DNA of 9,232 nt from Bacteroidales bacterium (GTDB lineage Bacteria; Bacteroidota; Bacteroidia; Bacteroidales; JAOZTL01), in NCBI GenBank assembly GCA_029942205.1, contig JAOZTL010000094.1, forward strand, positions 1-9,232, written 5' to 3'. Positions 1-5,460 of this stretch are shown one piece after another. The number at the start of each line of letters is the position of its first letter. The first letter of the stretch is position 1. Both the position numbers and the translations under genes were made by a program. A model generated the notes under the pieces. The model searched no databases and had not been told where the DNA came from. It saw only the letters and a list, made by a program, of their open reading frames with translations.

Positions 1-1669
1 AATTACTTCGGCTAGGCTCTCTATTGGCTACTGCAAATGAAAAATAAAGATTCTGATTATCCAGTATTTCATAATTTATTCCTAATTTAGGATTAAAAAA
101 ATCATAGGCTTTATACATCGAAATATTATGCTGCGTACCATCCCAATTTCGATAATCATCTACTCCATCTATCTCATAATCAATGTGTCTATATTGCAAA
201 TCGACAAATAAATTCCATTTTGTTCCGTACAGGTAATTCATTTTGATAAAAGAGTTTAGATCATTTTTCAAACCATTATTATAATAATATTCGTGTCGAA
301 TATCACTATTTGCAGCATATTTAGCCCAAATTACTTGTCCGAAATGATCGCCATCGTACTGATTTACAGCCCCTCCTACTGTTAATCCCAAATTTTTTAT
401 GGTATAATTTAATGAATAAGTCAATCCATAAAAGTCATTATCAAGCCATTTTCTACGAATCAAATCGGTAGAAGTTATTTGAAAATCTGTCGTAATAAGC
501 GGTTCTAAGCCATAATCAGCCAAATCTTCATCCTCTTTGTACTGTTCATAATAACCAGCCCCTTTAGTGTAATGTAATGCCAAATCAAAATTTAAGGATT
601 TAGAATATTCATGTACATAAAACAGCTGATAATGAGTTTGTTCGTAATGATCTATTTCGTTTTCGTACGAATATGGATTGTAGGTTCGGTCGGTTTTCAG
701 CATGTCTTTTGATACGCCATACCATGCTTGATAGGTTTCTTCTTTTCCTCCAAAAAAATTAAATTTCAATAAATTCTTTTGATCCACATAAGTCGCCGAA
801 GTAAAAAAGGATTGCAAATCGGCCGATGCACGATCAACGTAGCCGTCAGATTCTATTTTTGACAGCCTCAAATCAAATGTGAAATGCTCGTTCAATAATC
901 CAGAACCTACTCGTACATTGCGCTTTAAACTTCGGAAAGACCCTCCAGACACATCCAATTGAGCATACGCTTTTTTATTTACACTAGTGGTTTTAAAATT
1001 AATATTTGCACCAAATGCACCAGCTCCATTTGTTGAGGTTCCCACGCCTCGCTGTATTTGTACGTTATCAACCGACGAAACCAAGTCTGGCATATTAACC
1101 CACCACACGCCATGCGATTCTGGATCATTCATCGGTATTCCATTGACAGTTATGTTGATACGAGTCATATCCGTTCCTCGAATTTTAATATTCGTGTATC
1201 CAATTCCTGCACCTGCATCCGACGATGCCACCACAGATGGCGTTAATGCAAGCAAAAAAGGAACATCTTGCCCCAAATTAACAGCTTCTATTTCCGATTT
1301 ATTCATATTAGAGAAAGCAATCGGAGCATTTTGCGTTGCACGAGTAGCTTGTACGATTACTTCGTCGGTAATTATTGTTCTTTCTGCCAATACAAATTCG
1401 ATCTTGTCATTAAGCGACAAATTTATAGTTTTAGAAACAGTCTCGTAACCAAGAAACCGTACTGTAACTACATAATCTTGAGTTTTCAAGTTTGAAAATG
1501 TAAATATTCCATTTTTATCTGAAAATTTCAATAAAAAAGTGTTTTCGAGCTCCACCGTAGCTCCATGCAAAATATTCCCATTAGTATCTTTCACAATGCC
1601 ATTAATTGACTGAGAATAAGACAAATAACCAATTAATAGTACTCCTATTAATGAAAATAATTTTCTCAT
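1..1669 (-). CDS. TonB-dependent outer-membrane receptor, probable thiamine/precursor importer (3' end cut by window)
   Basis: An open frame of 556 codons runs from ATG at 1669 to the left edge with no stop, so the C-terminal barrel is missing. It starts with a signal peptide (MRKLFSLIGV, hydrophobic to about residue 17, likely cut after SYSQ). Residues 22-95 are a CarboxypepD_reg-like domain (SINGIVKDTNG, GATVE, FLGYETV). A plug domain follows at about 102-227, with DEVIVQATR at its start, then IKIRGTDMTRINITVNGIPM, the NDPESHGVWWVNMPD stretch and VQIQRGVGTSTNGAGAFGA. The rest alternates aromatic strands typical of a 22-strand barrel (ending FAVANREPSRSN). Such receptors import scarce ligands across the outer membrane using TonB-ExbBD energy. 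The substrate is inferred from the TPP riboswitch in its leader; TPP-controlled receptors of this kind are known in Bacteroides as thiamine importers. The A-rich start region without a Shine-Dalgarno is normal for the phylum. The family is certain and the substrate likely. Confidence 0.93.
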   Translation of the reverse strand, partial: MRKLFSLIGVLLIGYLSYSQSINGIVKDTNGNILHGATVELENTFLLKFSDKNGIFTFSNLKTQDYVVTVRFLGYETVSKTINLSLNDKIEFVLAERTIITDEVIVQATRATQNAPIAFSNMNKSEIEAVNLGQDVPFLLALTPSVVASSDAGAGIGYTNIKIRGTDMTRINITVNGIPMNDPESHGVWWVNMPDLVSSVDNVQIQRGVGTSTNGAGAFGANINFKTTSVNKKAYAQLDVSGGSFRSLKRNVRVGSGLLNEHFTFDLRLSKIESDGYVDRASADLQSFFTSATYVDQKNLLKFNFFGGKEETYQAWYGVSKDMLKTDRTYNPYSYENEIDHYEQTHYQLFYVHEYSKSLNFDLALHYTKGAGYYEQYKEDEDLADYGLEPLITTDFQITSTDLIRRKWLDNDFYGLTYSLNYTIKNLGLTVGGAVNQYDGDHFGQVIWAKYAANSDIRHEYYYNNGLKNDLNSFIKMNYLYGTKWNLFVDLQYRHIDYEIDGVDDYRNWDGTQHNISMYKAYDFFNPKLGINYEILDNQNLYFSFAVANREPSRSN

Positions 1670-1688
1670 TATATATTTTTTAGTAAGT

Positions 1689-1729
1689 AAAAAAAAAGGG
1701 GATTATTGAGATTTTGGAGCTTTTTCCCT
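1689..1729 (-). terminator. Candidate riboswitch expression platform (weak terminator with U9 run)
   Basis: Between the aptamer and the receptor ATG the minus strand has CCCC followed by nine T (1701-1698, then 1697-1689). GGGA of the P4 3' strand (1728-1725) can pair with TCCC (1702-1699) just ahead of the U run. That pairing would compete with ligand-bound P4, but in the wrong sense for a simple ligand-induced terminator, and the stem is only 4 bp with a loop of about 22 nt. Control at translation is equally possible. The U run is seen directly; its role is inferred. Confidence 0.3.
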
Positions 1730-1800
1730 GTATCGGCATTATCCGTATCAGGTTCAAAGGGTTTAATTTCAGCCCGTTATATTAAAGGCACCCCTAAAAT
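1718..1800 (-). promoter_or_regulatory. TPP (THI-box) riboswitch aptamer
   Basis: Read on the minus strand this matches the TPP aptamer core. GGGGTGCC (1794-1787) opens P2 and P3, and GGGCTGAAA (1775-1767) is the pyrimidine-sensing strand. ACCC (1762-1759) closes P2 against GGGT (1793-1790). TTTGAACCTGAT (1758-1747) is followed by P5, CGG pairing with CCG around ATAATG (1745-1734), and CAGGGA (1730-1725) closes P4 against CCTG. P1 is a short A-U helix (1799-1796 with 1724-1721). The family binds thiamine pyrophosphate and represses the downstream gene, here the TonB-dependent receptor whose ATG lies about 50 nt further on. One departure from consensus: CTGAAA replaces the usual CTGAGA. Recognition is by motif and helix order, not by a covariance-model score. 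Confidence 0.93.
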
Positions 1801-1811
1801 TAATAGTGCCT

Positions 1812-1819
1812 CAAAGGTA
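1812..1819 (-). promoter_or_regulatory. Bacteroidota -7 promoter box for the receptor
   Basis: The minus strand reads TACCTTTG, a full match to the Bacteroidota primary-sigma -7 consensus TAnnTTTG. Transcription would start about 6-8 nt later, near 1806, placing the TPP aptamer at the very 5' end of the mRNA, as expected. No clear TTG (-33 box) sits 19-21 nt upstream; the region holds TTTC and T-rich sequence. Position relative to the riboswitch makes this the best promoter candidate in the window. Confidence 0.6.
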
Positions 1820-2033
1820 TATAAATATTAATCGAAAACTGAAATTAAAAATAAAATAATTTTAATAAAAAATAGTTATTATATTTAGGAAGGTTTTAGA
1901 TCTTTAAGATGCACACAAAAATAGCATACTATTTTAACAGAACTAATTAATTATCAACACACTACGTTATCACAAAAAAACATAAAAATAAGTTAAATAA
2001 GCTTAAAAACACGTTTAATCAAAACAAATAATT
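1820..2033. other. Divergent intergenic region between receptor leader and outer-membrane protein gene
   Basis: This 214-bp, very AT-rich stretch must hold the promoter of the rightward barrel gene. The nearest -7-like match on the plus strand is TATATTTA at 1880-1887 (seven of eight positions of TAnnTTTG) with no TTG at the right distance, so no promoter is called. No open reading frame, strong hairpin or repeat was seen. Confidence 0.4.
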
Positions 2034-2798
2034 ATGAAAAAAAGAAACACACTACTCGTACTTTTTATTATTGCTTTTAGCCAATTGTCTTTTTCACAAG
2101 GGCAATTTTCAATATCAGGCGGTGCAGCCGTTCCTAGTGGCGATTTTATGACTAATTTGGATCGAAATGGCTATGGATTAGATATTTCTTTCGCAAAAAA
2201 AATAGGACCTACTCCTCTTTATATTGGTTTAGGCGGAGGCTTTTATGGTTTAGGCAGTAAAGTAGAAGACCATGAATTTGAGGCAGTTATCACGGCAGGT
2301 TCTATGATAATCGATCGGATTCCATTTCATTTTCAATCAAATATTGGTAATAAAGTGATTGATGGGCACTTACTTGCTCGTTTGGTTTTGCCAATTCCAT
2401 ACATTCGTCCTTATGTGGAAGGCATAATCGGCTTTAATTATTTCTACACATCAACAACTATCACGAATTTAACCGAAGATGATCGCTTCAATGACCCTGA
2501 TGATAACGAAATTACAAGCAAAACACAACTGTCGGATTTCGCATTAAGTTACGGAGCTGGTGCAGGTATACAGTTAAAAATAGGCAAATCGTCGTATTTT
2601 GATCTCAAAGCCGTTTACACACTAGGAGCAGAAGCCGAATATTACACAAAAGATGATATTGATTCGTGGAAAATAGACTTTAGTACAACTATTCCTGAAG
2701 AAGAAGCGGAAGATTTTGTTCCAGACTTGGATGCTTTACCCAAAACTTCACTCACTGATATTATTTTCATTCAGGTAGGTTTTACCTTTGATTTTTAA
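2034..2798 (+). CDS. Outer-membrane beta-barrel protein, unknown function
   Basis: This encodes 254 residues. The first 22 form a clear signal peptide (MKKRNTLLVLFIIAFSQLSF, then SQ before GQFSISGG). The mature part has glycine-rich alternating strands (SISGGAAVPSGDFM, YIGLGGGFYGLG, ALSYGAGAGIQLKIG, FDLKAVYTLGAEAEYY) and ends in FIQVGFTFDF, with the C-terminal aromatic residue typical of outer-membrane barrels recognised by the BAM complex. This resembles the OmpW/OmpA-like porin-family barrels of Bacteroidota, probably 8-10 strands. An acidic segment at about 222-235 (PEEEAEDFVPDLD) may be a surface loop. The start is preceded by A-rich AACAAATAATT, normal for the phylum. It is divergent from the receptor and 364 bp from it, so a shared job in thiamine uptake is not shown. 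The substrate or partner cannot be told. Confidence 0.85.
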   Translation: MKKRNTLLVLFIIAFSQLSFSQGQFSISGGAAVPSGDFMTNLDRNGYGLDISFAKKIGPTPLYIGLGGGFYGLGSKVEDHEFEAVITAGSMIIDRIPFHFQSNIGNKVIDGHLLARLVLPIPYIRPYVEGIIGFNYFYTSTTITNLTEDDRFNDPDDNEITSKTQLSDFALSYGAGAGIQLKIGKSSYFDLKAVYTLGAEAEYYTKDDIDSWKIDFSTTIPEEEAEDFVPDLDALPKTSLTDIIFIQVGFTFDF

Positions 2799-2802
2799 GC
2801 AA

Positions 2803-2838
2803 GCACTTCGTACTATTTAAGCACTTCGTGCTATTTAA
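2803..2838 (+). repeat. Two tandem 18-bp repeats after the barrel gene
   Basis: GCACTTCGTACTATTTAA (2803-2820) is followed directly by GCACTTCGTGCTATTTAA (2821-2838), differing at one base. The second unit contains a perfect GCAC-TTC-GTGC hairpin; in the first the change breaks one pair. The array begins 4 bp after the stop codon of the barrel gene and runs into the larger hairpin element that follows. Confidence 0.85.
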
Positions 2839-2892
2839 TATTGCTTACGCACTTGTGCAAATCTATCGCTATCAATAACTTACAAGTAATAT
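2820..2892 (+). repeat. Dispersed intergenic hairpin element, copy A
   Basis: This copy has the order: hairpin AGCAC-TTC-GTGCT (2820-2832), an 8-nt spacer, TTGCTTACGCACTTGT (2841-2856), a variable 25-nt middle, and ACAAGTAATAT (2882-2892). The last part is the inverted complement of ACTTGT plus an upstream ATATT (2838-2842), so the two arms can fold together. Copy B at 3499-3575 has the same order. The first 37 positions align without gaps, 26 of them identical. The two hairpin stems differ by compensating changes. Confidence 0.65.
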
Positions 2893-2950
2893 TGAAATTT
2901 CAAAAGTGTAGCTTAATTATATTTCACTACTTATTTTTATTTTATATTCC

Positions 2951-2967
2951 TGTTTCGATACGAAACA
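2951..2967. repeat. 17-bp palindrome
   Basis: TGTTTCG (2951-2957), ATA, CGAAACA (2961-2967) is a perfect 7-bp inverted repeat with a 3-nt centre, 5 bp before the terminator stem. It has no U run of its own. It may be an auxiliary hairpin or a protein-binding site; nothing in the context decides. Confidence 0.5.
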
Positions 2968-2972
2968 TAAAC

Positions 2973-3005
2973 AAAAAAAGCTATCCCAAATGGATAGCTT
3001 TTTTT
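2973..3005. terminator. Bidirectional intrinsic terminator between barrel gene and thioredoxin
   Basis: GCTATCC (2980-2986) pairs with GGATAGC (2992-2998) around CAAAT. A7 precedes the stem on the plus strand (2973-2979) and T7 follows it (2999-3005). It therefore works in both directions, ending transcription of the rightward barrel gene and, about 90 bp beyond its stop, of the leftward thioredoxin gene. This is the only strong intrinsic terminator found in the window. Confidence 0.92.
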
Positions 3006-3095
3006 ATGATTTATTTTTTTGTTGAAGAAATCAACATTTTCTAATTATTCTTTCTAATATTGATTTTCAATATGAGTAAGAAGAAATTAAAAATC

Positions 3096-3461
3096 TTATT
3101 TTTCTACTTTTAATACATCAGCAATTGCTTTTTCAAATGTTTCTTTAGGTAATGCACCTACTGCCATTTGTGGTTGTCCTTCTTTAGGAACGAACAATAA
3201 TGAAGGAATACTCTGAATTCCAAACATTCCTGCTAACTGCTTTTCTTGCTCTGTATCAATTTTATACACGTTAATCTTACCATTGTATTCTTCTTGCAAC
3301 TCTTCCAAAATAGGAGCTACCATTTTACAAGGCTGACACCAGTCTGCATAAAAATCGATTAAACAAGGTACTTCTCCTTCAAATTTCCACTCTTTGTTTG
3401 CTTCGTAATCAAAAACTTTTTGCTTAAAAGTTTCTTCAGACAAAAATTCTACTTTCGCCAT
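3096..3461 (-). CDS. trxA: Thioredoxin with CQPC active site
   Basis: This encodes 121 residues with a full thioredoxin fold and no signal peptide, so it is cytoplasmic. The active site is YADWCQPCKMVAPIL with C42 and C45; the cis-proline is P86 (IQSIPSLLF), and D36 lies in the strand before the active site. The protein reduces disulfides in target proteins and is itself reduced by thioredoxin reductase. Most thioredoxins read CGPC; Q at the second position may shift redox potential or partner choice. An extra cysteine, C33, lies just before the active-site strand. The N-terminal 30 residues are slightly longer than in E. coli TrxA. The gene stands alone, with a bidirectional terminator downstream and a repeat element in its leader. 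The gene symbol is given by family; a specialised thioredoxin cannot be excluded. Confidence 0.92.
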   Translation of the reverse strand: MAKVEFLSEETFKQKVFDYEANKEWKFEGEVPCLIDFYADWCQPCKMVAPILEELQEEYNGKINVYKIDTEQEKQLAGMFGIQSIPSLLFVPKEGQPQMAVGALPKETFEKAIADVLKVEK

Positions 3462-3498
3462 GTTGTTTAATTTTATTTATTAATTAAATTATTGTCTC

Positions 3499-3575
3499 AG
3501 GTCTTCGACCTTTTCATAGTTGCTCATGCACTTGTATAATATAAACTAAATAAGTAATTTATAAACAAGTAATAT
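3499..3575 (+). repeat. Dispersed intergenic hairpin element, copy B
   Basis: Same order and orientation as copy A at 2820-2892: hairpin AGGTC-TTC-GACCT (3499-3511), TTGCTCATGCACTTGT (3520-3535) at the same distance from the hairpin, a variable middle 4 nt longer, and ACAAGTAATAT (3565-3575). It lies 38 bp upstream of the thioredoxin ATG, so it would be transcribed antisense within that gene's leader if the promoter candidate at 3607-3614 is right. Confidence 0.65.
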
Positions 3576-3606
3576 ACAACTAATTTTGTCCACCTAAGTA
3601 ATTATT

Positions 3607-3614
3607 CAAATTTA
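3607..3614 (-). promoter_or_regulatory. Candidate -7 box for thioredoxin
   Basis: The minus strand reads TAAATTTG, a full match to TAnnTTTG. A TTTG lies upstream at 3642-3639, with a 24-nt gap, longer than the usual 19-21. If used, the mRNA would have a leader of about 140 nt containing repeat copy B. In AT-rich DNA such a match can be chance. Confidence 0.35.
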
Positions 3615-3685
3615 GAAAAGGATAATCAAATTACATACCAAAGCCAAAAAAACCGTTTATACTACTATTATTCGATAATTAATTG

Positions 3686-3693
3686 TAATTTTG
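3686..3693 (+). promoter_or_regulatory. Candidate -7 box for the CCA-adding enzyme
   Basis: TAATTTTG matches TAnnTTTG fully. No TTG is found at the usual distance upstream. It would give a leader of about 200 nt before the chosen start at 3897. It overlaps the first of two TTTGTCATYG direct repeats. Confidence 0.3.
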
Positions 3694-3896
3694 TCATCGT
3701 TTTTCACGGTTTGTCATTGAATGAAACTAAAAACTGCCAAATTAGGTATTCATCTCTAAAATTCAATTTTAAATGACTAATTTATACTATCATTACTGAA
3801 ATATCTTAAATGATACGGAAGCTTCATGGAGGAATTTATTAATGTTGCTCACGATAGAGAATGATTAAATTACAATACTTTACAAGATTTAAACAA

Positions 3897-5300
3897 ATGA
3901 AAAAGCACTTAACACATCCTATTTTTCAAATAGTATCAAAAATAATCACTAAAAATCAACAAGAAGCCTATGTTATTGGCGGATTTGTTCGTGATTTGAT
4001 TTTACAACGAGAATCAAAAGACATTGATATTGTGGTAATTGGAAGTGGAATAAATTTAGCAAAATCTGTTGCTAAACAAATTGGGAATACAAAAGTTAGT
4101 GTTTTCAAAAATTTTGGAACAGCCATGCTTCAGCACGATGGCAGCGAAATAGAATTTGTTGGAGCACGAAAAGAATCTTATCAGCGTCATTCACGCAAAC
4201 CAATCGTAGAGAATGGCTCATTAAGTGATGACCAAAATCGTAGAGATTTCACAATTAATGCATTGGCTATCAGCCTACATGCCGATAATTATGGTGAATT
4301 GCTAGATCCATTTGACGGCTTGACAGATTTAAAAAATAAAATTATTCGCACGCCTCTTGCACCAGACACTACATTTTCAGATGATCCGTTACGCATGATG
4401 CGTGCTATCCGTTTTGCTTGTCAATTAAACTTTAAAATCGAAGAGAAATCACTCGACGCAATTAAAAAGAATAAAAATCGCTTAAAAATAGTTTCGCAAG
4501 AACGTATTATTACCGAATTAAATAAAATAATGTTAACGGATAAGCCTTCGGTTGGTTTCAAATTATTGGATAAAACAGAATTATTAGATATATTCTTTCC
4601 TGAATTGACCAAACTAAAAGGTGTGGATACGATACAGGGCAGAAGTCATAAAGATAATTTCCTCCACACATTGCAAGTAGTCGATAATATTAGTCAAAAA
4701 ACAACAGATTTATGGCTTCGTTGGGCTGCATTATTACATGATATTGGCAAAGCAAGAACGAAAAAATTCCAAGAAGACAGATGGACATTCCATGGACATG
4801 AAGTCGTTGGCGCAAAAATGGTAACACGTATATTCAAACGCTTAAAATTACCATTGAATGAAAAAATGAAGTATGTCGAAAAATTAGTTCTTTTGCATCT
4901 TCGCCCAATTCCTTTAGTCGAGGATATTGTAACAAATTCAGCTCTTCGGAAATTATTATTCGATGCAGGTAATGAAATTGATGATTTAATGATTTTATGT
5001 GAAGCAGATATTACTTCACAAAACGACCAAAAAGTTCAAAGATACATCAATAACTTCAAAATTGTACGCCAAAAGTTAGTAGAAGTAGAAGAAAAAGATC
5101 GAATACGTAATTTTCAGCCACCTATCGACGGTGCCGAAATCATGCAGCTTTTCGGATTATCGCCATCACGCACTGTCGGTTTATTAAAAAATGCGATAAA
5201 AGATGCCATTTTGGAAGGAATAATCCAAAATAGTTACGATGATGCATTCACTTTTTTACTCCTTGAAGCAAAAAAATACCAGCTTCAACATCAAAAATGA
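3897..5300 (+). CDS. cca: CCA tRNA nucleotidyltransferase with HD domain
   Basis: The enzyme adds or repairs the 3'-CCA end of tRNAs from CTP and ATP. The class II nucleotidyltransferase head shows GGFVRD (28-33) and the metal-binding DIDIVV (D42, D44). It is followed by RRDFTINAL (from 115), DPFDGLTDLKNKIIRTP, the DDPLRMMRAIRFA stretch and SQERIITEL (E202, R203, E207), the ERhxxE type of motif. The C-terminal half is an HD domain with H257 (FLHTLQVVD), LLHDIGKAR (H281, D282) and FHGHEVVGA (H299, H301), which may give phosphohydrolase activity. I prefer ATG 3897 over the in-frame ATG 3861. MKKHLTHPIFQ fits the start usual in Bacteroidota, AAACAA precedes it, and the 12 extra residues (MIKLQYFTRFKQ) look unrelated to the family. 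Numbering is from 3897; the protein has 467 residues. It is monocistronic as far as seen, with a 160-bp gap to the next gene. Confidence 0.93.
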   Translation: MKKHLTHPIFQIVSKIITKNQQEAYVIGGFVRDLILQRESKDIDIVVIGSGINLAKSVAKQIGNTKVSVFKNFGTAMLQHDGSEIEFVGARKESYQRHSRKPIVENGSLSDDQNRRDFTINALAISLHADNYGELLDPFDGLTDLKNKIIRTPLAPDTTFSDDPLRMMRAIRFACQLNFKIEEKSLDAIKKNKNRLKIVSQERIITELNKIMLTDKPSVGFKLLDKTELLDIFFPELTKLKGVDTIQGRSHKDNFLHTLQVVDNISQKTTDLWLRWAALLHDIGKARTKKFQEDRWTFHGHEVVGAKMVTRIFKRLKLPLNEKMKYVEKLVLLHLRPIPLVEDIVTNSALRKLLFDAGNEIDDLMILCEADITSQNDQKVQRYINNFKIVRQKLVEVEEKDRIRNFQPPIDGAEIMQLFGLSPSRTVGLLKNAIKDAILEGIIQNSYDDAFTFLLLEAKKYQLQHQK

Positions 5301-5392
5301 TTAGTTCGTCAAAAAAAAACGGCATTCTATAATAAGCTTCGATTTGTATCTATTTTTTGAGTAAATTTACGTCAACACTTTTTATTCAAACA

Positions 5393-5406
5393 ATAATGTA
5401 CATTAT
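5393..5406. repeat. 14-bp perfect palindrome upstream of the histidine kinase
   Basis: ATAATGTACATTAT is a perfect palindrome centred about 61 bp before the kinase ATG, in the only gap that can hold its promoter. It could be an operator for a dimeric regulator. No full TAnnTTTG box is present in the gap; the nearest are TAAATTTA (5362-5369) and TATTTTTTG (5351-5359). Confidence 0.45.
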
Positions 5407-5460
5407 CTATTCATAAGCAAGGCAGGAAACAGAATTAATCCGCTTAAATTCCTAAAAAGA

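Larger units (their letters stand above)
3577..3860. other. Intergenic region upstream of the CCA-adding enzyme
   Basis: Apart from the candidate promoter boxes, this stretch holds two copies of TTTGTCATYG exactly 20 bp apart (3690-3699 and 3710-3719), an 8-bp palindrome GAAGCTTC (3818-3825) and GGAGGAA (3828-3834), a Shine-Dalgarno-like string that is rare ahead of genes in this phylum. No RNA gene or convincing coding sequence was recognised. Confidence 0.4.

Noticed and set aside
987..1495. Rightward open frames of 153, 62 and 75 codons
   Set aside because: They lie antisense within the TonB-dependent receptor, whose frame shows clear domain motifs. Their translations show no recognisable domain.
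3021..3035. GTTGA-AGAAA-TCAAC hairpin as a second terminator
   Set aside because: Only a 5-bp AT-rich stem; the T run lies on the wrong side for the plus strand and there is no U run after it on the minus strand.
2841..3044. 67-codon rightward frame starting with TTG
   Set aside because: It runs through the repeat element, the palindrome and the intrinsic terminator, has a low-complexity hydrophobic translation and no start context.
3096..3461. Thioredoxin gene as cargo of a composite mobile element bounded by the two repeat copies
   Set aside because: Copies are short, diverged and in direct orientation. No transposase or target-site duplication is visible, and the gene's composition is like its neighbours'.
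4421..4612. 63-codon leftward frame
   Set aside because: Antisense to the CCA-adding enzyme in a region with conserved family motifs; a shadow frame.
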